From Hyphomicrobiales bacterium (GTDB lineage: Bacteria; Pseudomonadota; Alphaproteobacteria; Rhizobiales; Rhizobiaceae), in assembly GCA_900469955.1 (NCBI GenBank), contig UBYX01000010.1, positions 248,001 to 312,000 on the forward strand: a stretch of DNA of 64,000 nt, given 5' to 3'. Positions 25,824-35,717 of the stretch are shown here, in pieces. The notes below the pieces were generated by a model, which saw nothing but the letters and a program-made list of their open reading frames with translations, made no database searches and was not told the origin of the DNA. Positions within the stretch are counted from its first letter, which is position 1, and the number at the start of each line of letters is the position of its first letter. A program made the translations under genes and the position numbers.

Positions 25824-26819
25824 ATGAAACTAGCCAAGAAATTAGCCCTCGGCGTGGCACTTGCCTTCGCCGCCATGACGACGGCGGCGAGTGCCGCGGA
25901 CATGAAGATCGCGCTTGTCGTGAAGTCGCTCGGCAATGGCTTCTTCGAAGCGGCCAACAAGGGCGCACAGGAAGCCGCCAAGGAACTCGGCGGCGTCGAA
26001 GTCATCTATACCGGCCCGACATCCACGACCGCGGAAGGCCAGATCGAAGTGATCAACTCGCTGATCGCGCAGGGCGTGGATGCGATCGCCATCTCCGCCA
26101 ACGATCCGGACGCCGTCGTCCCGGCGCTGAAAAAGGCCGCCCAGCGTGGCATCAAGGTAATTTCCTGGGATTCCGGCGTGGCCAAGGAAGGCCGCATCAT
26201 GCACTTGAATCCGTCATCCAACGAGCTGATCGGCAAGATGTGCCTGCAGCTCGCCGCAAATCATCTGGAAGGCGGCAAGGGTGACTTCGCAATCCTCTCC
26301 GCCACCACCACGTCGACAAACCAGAACACCTGGATCGCCGAAATGAAGAAGCAGATCAAGGATTTCCCGGGACTGAAGCTGGCGACCACGGTCTATGGTG
26401 ACGACCTTGCCGACAAGTCCTACCGCGAAGCCCAGGGCCTCCTGACCTCGCAGCCGAACGTGAAGGTCATCGTCGCTCCGACCACCGTCGGCGTGCTTGC
26501 CGCCTCGCAGGCCGTCAAGGATGCCGGCAAGATCGGCCAGGTCTATGTAACCGGCCTCGGCCTGCCATCCGAAATGGCTGGCGCCATCAAGTCCGGCGCG
26601 ACGAAGGAATTCGCCATCTGGAATCCGATCGACCTCGGTTATTCCGCGACCCAGATCGCCTACCACATCGTCAAGGGCGATACGGACGGCAAGCCGGGCT
26701 CCGAAATCAAGGCGGGCCGCATGGGTTCGATCAAAGTTGGCGACAATGGTGAAGCCGCGATGGCCGATCCCTTCGTCTACAATGCCAAGAACATCGACGA
26801 GTTCTCCAAGATCTTCTGA
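25824..26819 (+). CDS. rhaS: RhaS rhamnose-binding periplasmic protein
   Basis: 331 residues, CUT2 (ribose-type) binding protein with a signal peptide ending at ASAADMK. The Peripla_BP_4 fold is recognisable (AANKGAQEAAKELGGVEVIY, ISANDPDAVVPALKKAAQRGIKVISWDSGV). It delivers L-rhamnose to RhaT/RhaP/RhaQ. A GC-rich hairpin at 26839-26862 follows, which may raise rhaS mRNA above the rest of the operon. Confidence 0.9.
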   Translation: MKLAKKLALGVALAFAAMTTAASAADMKIALVVKSLGNGFFEAANKGAQEAAKELGGVEVIYTGPTSTTAEGQIEVINSLIAQGVDAIAISANDPDAVVPALKKAAQRGIKVISWDSGVAKEGRIMHLNPSSNELIGKMCLQLAANHLEGGKGDFAILSATTTSTNQNTWIAEMKKQIKDFPGLKLATTVYGDDLADKSYREAQGLLTSQPNVKVIVAPTTVGVLAASQAVKDAGKIGQVYVTGLGLPSEMAGAIKSGATKEFAIWNPIDLGYSATQIAYHIVKGDTDGKPGSEIKAGRMGSIKVGDNGEAAMADPFVYNAKNIDEFSKIF

Positions 26820-26838
26820 TCCTTTGAACACCTCCCCT

Positions 26839-26862
26839 CCGGCGGTCGCGAATGGCCGCCGG
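26839..26862 (+). other. Hairpin after rhaS
   Basis: CCGGCGG and CCGCCGG form a perfect 7 bp GC stem with a 10-base loop between rhaS and rhaT. No T run follows, so it probably acts as a 3' mRNA stabiliser or partial attenuator, a common device giving excess binding protein. Confidence 0.5.
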
Positions 26863-26893
26863 GACCTTATTCGGATTTTCCACTGGCTGATCA

Positions 26894-28429
26894 ATGATGA
26901 ACGCTGTCGCACCAACGAACGACTTGGCCCCGCTTGCCGCGGAAACGCCGATCCTGGAAATGCGCGGCATCAGCCAAATCTTTCCCGGCGTGAAAGCGCT
27001 CGATGGCGTCAGCATCAAGCTCTATCCCGGCCAGGTCACGGCATTGATCGGTGAAAACGGCGCCGGCAAATCGACCCTCGTCAAGATCCTGACCGGCATC
27101 TACCGCCCGAACGAGGGCGAGATCCTGATCGATGAGCAACCGATTTCCTTTCCCAGCGCGCAAGCCGCGATCGACGCAGGCGTCACCGCAATCCACCAGG
27201 AAACCGTGCTCTTCGACGAATTGACTGTCGGCGAGAACATCTTTTTGGGACACGCTCCGCGCACTCGCTTCGGCACGATCGACTGGCGGCAGATCAACAG
27301 CCGCTCAAAAGCGCTCATGCACCAGCTCGAAAGCGAGATCGATCCCACGGTCCGCCTGCGTGATCTGTCGATCGCACAGCGGCACCTCGTGGCGATTGCC
27401 CGCGCGCTGTCCGTCGAGGCGCGTATCGTCATCATGGACGAGCCGACCGCGGCCCTTTCCCGCAAGGAGATCGACGATCTCTTCCGCATCGTCGAAGGCC
27501 TGAAGCGCCAGGGCAAGGCGATCCTCTTCATCAGCCACAAGTTCGACGAGGTCTACGAGATCGCCGAAAACTTCGTGGTTTTTCGCGATGGCCGAGCCGT
27601 CGGCCAAGGCAAGCTGAAGACCACGCCGCAGGACGAAATCGTGCGGCTGATGGTCGGCCGCGACGTCAAGGACGTCTTTCCGAAGGTGGCCGTGGAGATC
27701 GGCGCCCCGGTGCTCGCCGTCCACGGCTACAGTCATCCGACCGAATTCCGCGACATCTCCTTTGAACTGCGTCGAGGCGAAATCCTCGGTGTCTACGGGC
27801 TGATCGGCGCCGGCCGCTCCGAACTCTGCCAATCGCTGTTCGGCATTACCCGCCCGTCCGCCGGTCGGCTGACGCTCGAGGGGCAGCCGATCGAGATCCG
27901 CTCGTCGAGCGACGCAATCCGTGCCGGCATTGTCTATGTGCCCGAGGAGCGCGGCCGCCACGGCCTGGCGCTCCCCATGCCGATTTTCCAGAACATGTCG
28001 CTCCCGTCCCTGAAGAAGACCTCGCGCTCAGGCTTCCTGAAAGCCGCGAACGAGCTGGCGCTTGCCCGCAAATATGCCGAACGGCTGGATCTGCGTGCCG
28101 CAGCCCTTTCGGTGCCGGTCGGCACGCTTTCGGGTGGCAATCAGCAGAAGGTGGTCATCGGCAAATGGCTTGCCACCCGGCCGAAGGTCATCATCCTCGA
28201 TGAGCCGACCAAAGGGATCGATATCGGTTCCAAGGCCGCCGTTCACGGCTTCATCAGCGAACTGGCGGCAGAAGGCCTGTCGATCATCATGGTTTCCTCC
28301 GAACTGCCGGAAATTCTCGGTATGTCCGACCGGGTGCTGGTGATGCGCGAAGGTCTGGCCGCCGGCGTCTTCGAACGCGACCGGCTGAGCGCCGAAGTTC
28401 TCGTACGCGCCGCAACCGGCAACCAGTAG
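26894..28429 (+). CDS. rhaT: RhaT rhamnose ABC transporter ATPase (two ATPase domains)
   Basis: 511 residues with tandem ATPase domains, as in RbsA/AraG. Domain 1 has Walker A GENGAGKST, signature DLSIAQRH and Walker B VIMDEPTAALS. Domain 2 has degenerate Walker A (YGLIGAGRSEL) with signature LSGGNQQK and Walker B VIILDEPTKGID. It drives rhamnose import with RhaP and RhaQ. The start at 26894 is one codon before a second ATG. In Rhizobium leguminosarum this importer also requires RhaK activity. Confidence 0.9.
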   Translation: MMNAVAPTNDLAPLAAETPILEMRGISQIFPGVKALDGVSIKLYPGQVTALIGENGAGKSTLVKILTGIYRPNEGEILIDEQPISFPSAQAAIDAGVTAIHQETVLFDELTVGENIFLGHAPRTRFGTIDWRQINSRSKALMHQLESEIDPTVRLRDLSIAQRHLVAIARALSVEARIVIMDEPTAALSRKEIDDLFRIVEGLKRQGKAILFISHKFDEVYEIAENFVVFRDGRAVGQGKLKTTPQDEIVRLMVGRDVKDVFPKVAVEIGAPVLAVHGYSHPTEFRDISFELRRGEILGVYGLIGAGRSELCQSLFGITRPSAGRLTLEGQPIEIRSSSDAIRAGIVYVPEERGRHGLALPMPIFQNMSLPSLKKTSRSGFLKAANELALARKYAERLDLRAAALSVPVGTLSGGNQQKVVIGKWLATRPKVIILDEPTKGIDIGSKAAVHGFISELAAEGLSIIMVSSELPEILGMSDRVLVMREGLAAGVFERDRLSAEVLVRAATGNQ

Positions 28430-28438
28430 GAGAAGCCG

Positions 28439-29428
28439 ATGAACCGCCTCCTGAAAAACCGCGAAATCCTGCTGGTCGTCATTATTGCGATCATGGTCGC
28501 CGGCTTTTCCACGCGGGCGCCGGGGTTCGCATCGCCCGGCAATCTCGCCAACATCTTCAACGACACCTCGATCCTGATCATCCTGGCGCTCGGCCAGATG
28601 ACGGTGATCCTGACGAAGTCGATCGATCTTTCGGTCGCCGCCAACCTAGCCTTTACGGGCATGGCGGTCGCCATGACCAACGCCGCCTATCCGGACTTGC
28701 CTTTGGCGCTGCTGATCGTGATGGCGATCGGCATCGGCGCCTTCCTCGGCGCAATCAACGGCTTTCTCGTCTGGGCGCTGCAGATCCCGCCGATCGTCGT
28801 GACGCTCGGCACCCTCACCATTTATCGCGGCATGGCTTTCGTGCTGTCGGGCGGCGGCTGGGTCAATGCGCATCAGATGACGCCCTCCTTCCTCAATATC
28901 CCGCGGATGCCGGTGCTCGGCCTGCCGATCCTCTCCTGGATCGCAATCGTCATCGTGCTCGGCGCCTGGTTCGTGCTGACGCGCCTGCCCTTCGGCCGTG
29001 CCGCCTATGCATCCGGCGGCAACCCCACTGCAGCCGTCTATGCCGGCATCGACATCGGCTGGACACGCTTCCTCGCCTTCGTCCTGTCCGGAGCGCTGGC
29101 TGGCCTCTCCAGCTATCTCTGGGTATCGCGTTATGCGGTTGCCTATGTGGACATCGCGGCGGGCTTCGAACTCGATACGGTCGCAGCCTGCGTCATCGGC
29201 GGCATTTCGATCGCCGGCGGTATCGGCTCGGTCGCCGGAGCCGTGCTCGGTTCGCTCTTCCTCGGCGTCATCAAGAACGCGCTTCCGGTTATCGGCATCT
29301 CGCCCTTCGCCCAGATGGCGATTTCCGGGATCGTCATTGTGCTCGCCGTCGTCTTCAACGCCCGCGCTGAGAAGAAGGCCGGCCGCATCATCCTGCGCGA
29401 CCGCGCCGCACCCGAGGTATCCGCATGA
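28439..29428 (+). CDS. rhaP: RhaP rhamnose ABC permease
   Basis: 329 residues, eight to ten membrane helices, CUT2 permease family (BPD_transp_2), with IILALGQMTVILTKSIDLSVA and VTLGTLTIYRGMAFVLSGG and the C-terminal GGISIAGGIGSVAGAVLGS. Ten bases after rhaT with AGGAG between; overlaps rhaQ by 4 bp (ATGA). Confidence 0.9.
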   Translation: MNRLLKNREILLVVIIAIMVAGFSTRAPGFASPGNLANIFNDTSILIILALGQMTVILTKSIDLSVAANLAFTGMAVAMTNAAYPDLPLALLIVMAIGIGAFLGAINGFLVWALQIPPIVVTLGTLTIYRGMAFVLSGGGWVNAHQMTPSFLNIPRMPVLGLPILSWIAIVIVLGAWFVLTRLPFGRAAYASGGNPTAAVYAGIDIGWTRFLAFVLSGALAGLSSYLWVSRYAVAYVDIAAGFELDTVAACVIGGISIAGGIGSVAGAVLGSLFLGVIKNALPVIGISPFAQMAISGIVIVLAVVFNARAEKKAGRIILRDRAAPEVSA

Positions 29429-30423
29429 GCGACGTTGCAACGAAACGTGTGATCCCCGACCGGCTCGGAACGAAAACCTCGCGGATGCTGGCGAGTTGGG
29501 AAGTGCTGCTGTTCGGCGTGGCGGCTTTGATCTTCATCTTCAATTCCTTCGCCTCCCCCTACTTCCTCAACGCCTGGAATCTCTCCGACGCGACCTTCAA
29601 CTTCACCGAAAAGGCAATGATCGCCTTTGCCATGGCGCTTCTCGTCATCGCCGGAGAGATCGATCTTTCCGTGGCTGCAATCATCGCGCTCGCCTCGACC
29701 GCCATGGGTGCTGCGGCACAGATGGGCATCGGCACTCCGGGGCTGGTGGCGATCGGCATCGGTACGGGACTTCTCTGCGGCGCCTTCAATGGGTTGCTCG
29801 TTGCAGGCCTGCGCCTGCCCTCGATCGTTGTGACGATCGGCACGATGAGCCTCTTCCGCGGCATTTCCTATATCGTGCTCGGCGATCAGGCCTACGGCAA
29901 ATATCCCGAAAGCTTCGCCTATTTCGGCCAGGGCTATGTGGCCTGGGTCTTTTCCTTTGAATTCGTGCTCTTCATCGGACTGGCAATAGCCTTCGCCATT
30001 CTTCTGCATGCCACGAATTTCGGCCGCCAGGTCTATGTGATCGGCAACAACGAATTCGCCGCGCGCTTTTCAGGTATCCCGGTGGAGCGGGTCAAATTCA
30101 TTCTTTTCCTGCTGACGGGCCTTATGGCGGGAGTTGCTGCCGTCTGCCTCACGTCGCGCCTCGGCTCCACCCGCCCGTCGATCGCCCAAGGCTGGGAACT
30201 CGAAGTGGTCACGATGGTCGTGCTCGGCGGCGTCTCCATCCTCGGCGGCGCCGGCACGATCGCGGGCGTCGTCATCGCTGCCTTCGTCATGGGGCTCGTC
30301 ACCTTCGGGCTGGGGCTCTTGAACGTTCCGGGCATTGTCATGTCGATCTTCGTCGGCCTGCTGCTGATCATCACGATTGCCGTGCCGATCATTGCCCGCC
30401 GCATCAAGGAAATGAACCGATGA
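29425..30423 (+). CDS. rhaQ: RhaQ rhamnose ABC permease
   Basis: 332 residues, second CUT2 permease, with [38 protein letters not shown] and [18 protein letters not shown]. It overlaps rhaP and rhaU by 4 bp on each side, showing tight translational coupling. It pairs with RhaP as a heterodimer in the inner membrane. Confidence 0.9.
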   Translation: MSDVATKRVIPDRLGTKTSRMLASWEVLLFGVAALIFIFNSFASPYFLNAWNLSDATFNFTEKAMIAFAMALLVIAGEIDLSVAAIIALASTAMGAAAQMGIGTPGLVAIGIGTGLLCGAFNGLLVAGLRLPSIVVTIGTMSLFRGISYIVLGDQAYGKYPESFAYFGQGYVAWVFSFEFVLFIGLAIAFAILLHATNFGRQVYVIGNNEFAARFSGIPVERVKFILFLLTGLMAGVAAVCLTSRLGSTRPSIAQGWELEVVTMVVLGGVSILGGAGTIAGVVIAAFVMGLVTFGLGLLNVPGIVMSIFVGLLLIITIAVPIIARRIKEMNR

Positions 30424-30740
30424 GCCTGGAAAAATACGCGTTCAAGATGAAGCTCAACCCCGGCATGGAAGCGGAATACTTGAAGCGCCATGACGAGATC
30501 TGGCCCGAACTGACCGAACTGCTGCACGATGCGGGCGTCAGCGACTATTCGATCCATCTCGATCCCGAGACCAACATCCTTTTCGGGGTTTTGACCCGTC
30601 CCCAGGACCACAGGATGGCGAACCTGCCGGATCATCCTGTCATGAAGAAATGGTGGGCGCATATGGCCGACATCATGGAGACCAATCCGGACAATTCGCC
30701 GGTCGCCAAGGATCTGGTGACGGTTTTCCATCTGCCATGA
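30420..30740 (+). CDS. rhaU: RhaU L-rhamnose mutarotase
   Basis: 106 residues, the normal length of the RhaU/RhaM family. [31 protein letters not shown] carries the conserved His and Glu-Trp segment and [10 protein letters not shown] the beta-strand signature. It interconverts alpha- and beta-L-rhamnopyranose in the cytoplasm, feeding the beta anomer to RhaI. ATGA overlaps at both ends (rhaQ and rhaK). Confidence 0.9.
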   Translation: MSLEKYAFKMKLNPGMEAEYLKRHDEIWPELTELLHDAGVSDYSIHLDPETNILFGVLTRPQDHRMANLPDHPVMKKWWAHMADIMETNPDNSPVAKDLVTVFHLP

Positions 30741-32122
30741 GCAAGCCTGAAAGGATCGCCGTTCTCGATATCGGCAAGACCAATGCCAAGGTCGTCGTGC
30801 TCGATTGCGCGACGGGCAAGGAGATCGCCGAAAAGCGGACGCCGAACCGGGTTCTCGCCGGCCCGCCTTATCCCCATTACGATACCGAAGCGCTGTGGAA
30901 TTTTGCGGTGGGCGCTTTGAAGGCGTTTGCGGAAACGCCCGGCTTCGACGCGATCTCCATCACCACGCATGGAGCGTCCGCCGTGCTGCTCGATGCGGAC
31001 GGAAATCTTGCGCTTCCGGCGCTCGACTACGAGCACCTGTATCCGGAAGATGTGCAGACAGCCTATGCGGCAATCCGGCCGCCTTTTTCCGAAACCTTTT
31101 CGCCCGCTCTTTCCGGCGGGCTCAACGTCGGCGCGCAACTCCATTACCAGAAGACGGCATTTCCGGACGATTTCAGTCGCGTTCGCACAATCCTGACCTA
31201 TCCCCAATACTGGGCCTTCCGGTTGACCGGCATCGCGGCAAACGAGGTGACTTCGCTCGGCTGCCATACGGACCTGTGGAACCCCCGCGAAGGCACCTTT
31301 TCCTCGCTCGTCGACAAACTCGATATCCGCGACCTGATGGCGCCGGTGCGCTCGGCCTTCGATACGCTTGCACCGGTTCTGCCCGAGATCACGCAGAAGA
31401 TCGGTCTTGCGGAGGAGGTACCGGTCTATTGCGGCATTCACGATTCCAACGCATCCCTGCTGCCGCACCTGATCGGCCGCGAGCCGCCTTTTGCTGTCGT
31501 CTCGACCGGTACATGGGTCATCAACTTCGCTGTCGGCGGCGATCTCGACCACCTCGACCCGGCCCGCGACACGCTCGCCAACGTGGATGCGTATGGACGT
31601 GCCGTTCCTTCGTCCCGTTTCATGGGCGGCCGGGAATTCGAGATGCTGACATCGGAGCTCGGCAGGCTCTCGCCGGAGGCGGCCCTGGCCGCCATGCCTC
31701 AAGTCATCGAGAACGGCCTTATGCTGTTGCCGAACATCGCCGCCGGGTCAGGGCCTTTTCCCGGCCGCGAGCGGCAATGGCTCAATGACGCCGGGGTATC
31801 GAACGACGAGCGCTGGGCCGCCGCCTGCCTCTATCTCGCACTCATGACCGAGACCTGCCTCAGCCTCATCGGCGCGAAAGGCCCGATTCTGGTCGAAGGA
31901 CCGTTTGCTTCGAACCACGCCTATCTTCAGGCTCTGGCCTCGGCCACATCGCGAGAGGTCATCGCCTTGTCAGGCTCGACCGGGACAAGTCAGGGCGCCG
32001 CCCTTTTGGCCGGCGCGCCCTCGGCCGCCGGCGCCCAGTCCGAACCGTACCGGGGAAATCTGCTGGGAATAACCACCTACCGACAAAGCTGGCTCGACCG
32101 GCTGGCTTTTGCCGGTTGCTGA
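30737..32122 (+). CDS. rhaK: RhaK rhamnulokinase-type sugar kinase
   Basis: 461 residues from the ATG at 30737 overlapping the rhaU stop; the frame is open upstream but lies inside rhaU. FGGY-like ASKHA fold: [16 protein letters not shown] (phosphate 1), [26 protein letters not shown] and VVSTGTWVI (phosphate 2 / adenosine). It phosphorylates L-rhamnulose and in rhizobia is also needed for activity of the rhamnose importer. Last gene of rhaRSTPQUK. Confidence 0.88.
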   Translation: MSKPERIAVLDIGKTNAKVVVLDCATGKEIAEKRTPNRVLAGPPYPHYDTEALWNFAVGALKAFAETPGFDAISITTHGASAVLLDADGNLALPALDYEHLYPEDVQTAYAAIRPPFSETFSPALSGGLNVGAQLHYQKTAFPDDFSRVRTILTYPQYWAFRLTGIAANEVTSLGCHTDLWNPREGTFSSLVDKLDIRDLMAPVRSAFDTLAPVLPEITQKIGLAEEVPVYCGIHDSNASLLPHLIGREPPFAVVSTGTWVINFAVGGDLDHLDPARDTLANVDAYGRAVPSSRFMGGREFEMLTSELGRLSPEAALAAMPQVIENGLMLLPNIAAGSGPFPGRERQWLNDAGVSNDERWAAACLYLALMTETCLSLIGAKGPILVEGPFASNHAYLQALASATSREVIALSGSTGTSQGAALLAGAPSAAGAQSEPYRGNLLGITTYRQSWLDRLAFAGC

Positions 32123-32157
32123 CTGCCGGCCACTTCGAGATCTGGCTGCGAGCCTCT

Positions 32158-34068
32158 TCAATCCAGCAACTGGCGGAGCCGCGTGGCAAGTTCCCTCGCC
32201 GTATATGGCTTCTTGAGCCAGCTTCCGGACTGGGCAAGCTCACGGCCGGCGATGGCTGGTTCGGCATAGCCGGATGTGAACAGGACCTTGATATTCGGTC
32301 TCTCCGCCCGCACCTTGTGGGCAAGCTCGTCGCCCGTGATGCCGCCGGGCATGACCACATCGGTAAAGAGTAGCGCAATGTCGTCGTGGCGCTCGAGCTG
32401 TTCAAGCGCTTCCGCACCGTTTGCTGCCTCGATGACTTGATAGCCGAAATCGGTCAGTCGAGAAACAGCGACGCGACGCACCCGCGGATCGTCCTCCACC
32501 ACCAGGATCTTCTCGGTACCCCCGGGGATTGGCGCAGCACGCGACACGGCTTCGTTGTTCGAAGCCGCCACCTCCTCCTTCTGGGCGGCGTGCAGGAAAA
32601 TCCTGACGCTGGTGCCCTGGCCCGGTTCGCTATAGAGCTGGATATTGCCGCCGGACTGCTTGGCGAAGCCGTAGACCATGCTGAGGCCAAGGCCGGTGCC
32701 CGATCCCACTCCCTTCGTGGTGAAGAAGGGCTCGAACGCCTTTTCCTTAACCTCCGGGGTCATCCCCATACCGGTATCGGTCACCGAAATCAGGACATAA
32801 TCCCCGGTCCGCACATGCGGATACATCTGCGCATAGTCGACATCGAGCTTCACCCTTGAGATCTCGATCGTCAGCTTGCCGCCCCGCGGCATCGCGTCTC
32901 TCGCGTTCAGCGTGAGGTTGAGAAGCGCGTTCTGCAGTTGCGACGCATCGACAAGCGCCTCGTTGGAAGCGCCCGTTACGACCGTCCGGAACTCGATCAT
33001 TTCCCCGAGTGTCCGACGCAGAAGGTCTGAGAAGCTGGTCACCAGCTGTCCGATGTCGACGAGCTTCGGGTTAAGTGGCTGACGGCGCCCGAAAGCCAGC
33101 AATTGCCCGGTCAGCTTGGCCCCGTCCTCGGCGGCGTCCTGAGCCTCGCGCAGCAGCACGAGCAGTTTTTCATCCGCGAGCTTGTTTTCGATCATCTCGA
33201 GATTGCCGCTGATGACGGTGAGAAGATTGTTGAAATCGTGCGCCAAGCCACCCGTCAGTTGGCCGATCGCCTCCATCTTCTGCGACTGCCGCAGCTCCTC
33301 TTCGATCTTGTGACGGCTCGTGAGGTCGCGGATGAAACCCGTGAAGATCCGTTTGCCGTTGGTATTGGCCTCTCCCACTGCAAGCTCCATTGGAAATACC
33401 GACCCGTCCTTCCGTTGTCCCGCCACCACGCGGCCATAGCCGATGATGCGGCGCTCACCCGTCGTGAGGTAACGAGTGAGATAACCATCATGAGCCTCCC
33501 GGTCCGGCGAGGGCATCAGCATCTTGACGTTGCGCCCGCAGACTTCATCGGACGAAAAGCCAAAAAGTCTCTCCGCAGCAGCACTGAAAGAGGAGATGAG
33601 GCCGACCTCGTCGATGACGACCATCGCTTCGGGCACCGTGTCCAGGATCGACCGCAGATGCGCCTCCCGTCCCGCAAGATCGGTCTGCACCCTCCGCATA
33701 TCCGTCACGTCGTTATTGGTTTGGATGATGACGGCCTGTTCGCTGTTGAGAACGACCCAGCGGCTTGCGACGAAAATCCGCTGGCCATTCTTGTGGCGAT
33801 GAACGACCTCACCCTCCCAGGAATGTTTCGCCAGAACCTGTTGTCGGATCGAATCCAGAGGCTCGGGAAATTCCGTCTCCAGCAACTCCTGTACCACCTT
33901 TCCGATCGCTTCCTCGGCGGTCCATCCATAAAGATTCCTGCATCCGGCGGTCCAGCGCGTGATGACGCCATCCAGCCCATGAACGATGAGGTTCGCATCA
34001 TCGAGAAGGCGGGTGACGGCATCGAGTTCCTTTTCGGTCGTGCTGTCGGTATGCGTATTCGAACTCAT
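32158..34068 (-). CDS. Hybrid FixL-like oxygen sensor kinase with receiver domain
   Basis: 636 residues from the ATG at 34068 ([16 protein letters not shown]). Two PAS domains (about 15-125 and 138-252), HisKA with phospho-His277 in LAHDFNNLL, HATPase_c ([20 protein letters not shown]), and a C-terminal receiver (FTDVVMPGG Asp). The second PAS is FixL-type: His193 in AHDGYLTRY matches the haem ligand, and Arg199 and Arg213 (GYGR) match the two ligand-binding arginines; [17 protein letters not shown] and FTGFIRDLT follow. There is no membrane segment. This is the architecture of the rhizobial hybrid FixL that acts through an OmpR-type regulator. It starts 22 bp after the FixK-like stop on the same strand. 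Confidence 0.85.
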   Translation of the reverse strand: MSSNTHTDSTTEKELDAVTRLLDDANLIVHGLDGVITRWTAGCRNLYGWTAEEAIGKVVQELLETEFPEPLDSIRQQVLAKHSWEGEVVHRHKNGQRIFVASRWVVLNSEQAVIIQTNNDVTDMRRVQTDLAGREAHLRSILDTVPEAMVVIDEVGLISSFSAAAERLFGFSSDEVCGRNVKMLMPSPDREAHDGYLTRYLTTGERRIIGYGRVVAGQRKDGSVFPMELAVGEANTNGKRIFTGFIRDLTSRHKIEEELRQSQKMEAIGQLTGGLAHDFNNLLTVISGNLEMIENKLADEKLLVLLREAQDAAEDGAKLTGQLLAFGRRQPLNPKLVDIGQLVTSFSDLLRRTLGEMIEFRTVVTGASNEALVDASQLQNALLNLTLNARDAMPRGGKLTIEISRVKLDVDYAQMYPHVRTGDYVLISVTDTGMGMTPEVKEKAFEPFFTTKGVGSGTGLGLSMVYGFAKQSGGNIQLYSEPGQGTSVRIFLHAAQKEEVAASNNEAVSRAAPIPGGTEKILVVEDDPRVRRVAVSRLTDFGYQVIEAANGAEALEQLERHDDIALLFTDVVMPGGITGDELAHKVRAERPNIKVLFTSGYAEPAIAGRELAQSGSWLKKPYTARELATRLRQLLD

Positions 34069-34090
34069 TTTTCTTCCGTGAGTGATGCCG

Positions 34091-34840
34091 CTAGTGGCGG
34101 CGACGCTCACCATGATCGTCGAAATCCCGCCTGTTATCTTCGTATTCATCGCCATCTCCGGCGAGATGCGCAAGGGCGGAGGGCTTTGTAATCCGCAGCG
34201 AATGCCGCCCGGCAGCAGCCACAATCCCCTTGCCCGCCAGTTTGGTGATTGTACGGGAAACTGTCTCGATCGTAAGCCCCAGATAGTCCGCCATGTCCTG
34301 ACGCGTCATCGGCAGATCGACGATCCGCTGCAGGGCGCCTTCGGCAAGCGACCGCTTCAACCGCTTCTGGAGGAAACTGCAGACCCGTTCCTCGGCATTC
34401 TTGCTGGAGAGAAGAACCATCTGGTCCTGGGCAGCAGCCATTTCGTCGCACACATGGGCCAGCACCCGCGGGCCAAGCTCCGCCGAATCCGCCACGGCCG
34501 CGTCGAATGCCTTGCGGGTGAGACGGCGAACCTTGGAGGGCGTGATCGCCTCTGCGCTATAGAGATAATTGCCTCTCAAAGACACCCCCACGATGTCTCC
34601 CGCATCGAGGAAACCCGTGATGACGCGCCGTCCGTCCGCTATGATCCGATAGATGCGCAATGTGCCTTCGAGCACATCGAAAACGTGCTTGGCCTGGTCG
34701 CCTTCGAAGAACAGCGCCTGGCCGGGCGCCAGATGCTCAGCCGGCTGCTTCGCAAACAGCGTGCGCAGGGAGTTGGGGCCTCTATCGTCGATTGTTGTTG
34801 CGAACGCGTCTTTATAAATGCGATTGCTGGTGAGAAACAT
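34091..34840 (-). CDS. fixK: FixK-like Crp/Fnr-family regulator
   Basis: 249 residues from the ATG at 34840, preceded by AGGGGCAGGG; the frame is open further up without support. cNMP-binding-type beta barrel ([20 protein letters not shown]) then an Fnr-type HTH with [19 protein letters not shown]: Glu, Ser and Arg in ETVSR are the TTGAT-reading residues. The N-terminal cysteine cluster of Fnr is absent, so it does not bind an iron-sulfur cluster itself; oxygen control must come from its expression or partner kinase. Operon with the hybrid FixL gene. FnrN is the alternative, but lacks support without the cysteines. Confidence 0.82.
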   Translation of the reverse strand: MFLTSNRIYKDAFATTIDDRGPNSLRTLFAKQPAEHLAPGQALFFEGDQAKHVFDVLEGTLRIYRIIADGRRVITGFLDAGDIVGVSLRGNYLYSAEAITPSKVRRLTRKAFDAAVADSAELGPRVLAHVCDEMAAAQDQMVLLSSKNAEERVCSFLQKRLKRSLAEGALQRIVDLPMTRQDMADYLGLTIETVSRTITKLAGKGIVAAAGRHSLRITKPSALAHLAGDGDEYEDNRRDFDDHGERRRH

Positions 34841-34925
34841 GACCCTGCCCCTGTCTTTCGATAGATGCAGTTGACCGGATCCTGGTAACACGCGAATGCT
34901 AGCCCGGTGAAACATGGTTCGATTT

Positions 34926-34941
34926 GGTAACAGACTGTAAC
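34926..34941 (-). promoter_or_regulatory. K-box-like repeat between fixK and OmpR-type gene
   Basis: On the minus strand GTTACA-N4-GTTACC, a near-perfect direct repeat with 10 bp period. It resembles the K-box (GTTACA-N4-GTTACA, from memory) that the regulator FxkR recognises before rhizobial fixK genes. It lies 86-101 bases upstream of the fixK start and ends 6 bp before the OmpR-type ATG. A third half-site GTAACA sits at 34885-34890. Confidence 0.62.
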
Positions 34942-34947
34942 AGGCAC

Positions 34948-35676
34948 ATGGCCCTGCTTTCATCCAATCCCGCTCATATCCTCGTCGTCGACGACGATCC
35001 TCGGATCCGTCAGATGCTCATCCGCTATTTCGAAGATGAAGGGTATCTCGTAAGCGCGGCTGGCGACGGTACGGAAATGAGGGGCCAGCTCCGGCAGAAA
35101 GAAATCGACATCATCCTGCTCGATCTTTCGCTTCCGGGCGGGCAGGACGGTCTCGATCTCGCCCGCGAAGTGAGAAGCCAGTCGGATGTGCCGATCATGA
35201 TGCTGACCGGGCGCGACGACGTGGTGGACCGGATCATCGGCATCGAGATCGGGGCCGATGATTATATCGCCAAGCCCTTTCATCTGCGCGAGGTGCATGC
35301 GCGGCTGAAATCTATCCTGAGGCGCCGCCAGCCAGGCGTCTCCAAGCCAGAGACGAATGAAGACAAAGTCATCCGATTCGAAGGCTGGAGCCTCAATCTT
35401 TCCCGGCGACAATTGCTGGGGCCGGACGGCGCCGAGGTCGATCTGACGACCGGCGAATTCGACATGCTGGCGGCCTTCCTGCAGAACGCGGGCCGGGTAC
35501 TGACGCGCGACTTCCTGATGGATTCCACCAGGGGACGGCAGCTCGAGGCTTTTGATCGCACCATCGACGCGCAAATCGTCCGGCTGCGCAGGAAGATCGA
35601 AGCGGATGCCAGCAACCCTCAATTGATCAAGGCCGTTCGCGGCGTCGGCTACATCTTCACGGGAAAGATCGACTGA
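34948..35676 (+). CDS. OmpR/PhoB-type response regulator (FxkR-like)
   Basis: 242 residues from the ATG at 34948; a TTG frame opens at 34924 but overlaps the K-box. Receiver domain with DDD at 15-17, phospho-acceptor Asp59 (ILLDLSLPGG), Lys in KPFHLREVHARLK, then a winged-helix Trans_reg_C domain (LTTGEFDMLAAFLQNAGRVLTRDFL, RTIDAQIVRLRRKIE, RGVGYIFTG). Divergent from fixK/hybrid fixL. By analogy with rhizobial FxkR it would take the phosphate signal from the hybrid FixL and activate fixK; this is inference from gene order and the repeat. Confidence 0.83.
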   Translation: MALLSSNPAHILVVDDDPRIRQMLIRYFEDEGYLVSAAGDGTEMRGQLRQKEIDIILLDLSLPGGQDGLDLAREVRSQSDVPIMMLTGRDDVVDRIIGIEIGADDYIAKPFHLREVHARLKSILRRRQPGVSKPETNEDKVIRFEGWSLNLSRRQLLGPDGAEVDLTTGEFDMLAAFLQNAGRVLTRDFLMDSTRGRQLEAFDRTIDAQIVRLRRKIEADASNPQLIKAVRGVGYIFTGKID

Positions 35677-35717
35677 CACCCTGTCGGGGTTTCCCCACCG
35701 GACCGAGGTCAGCGTCG

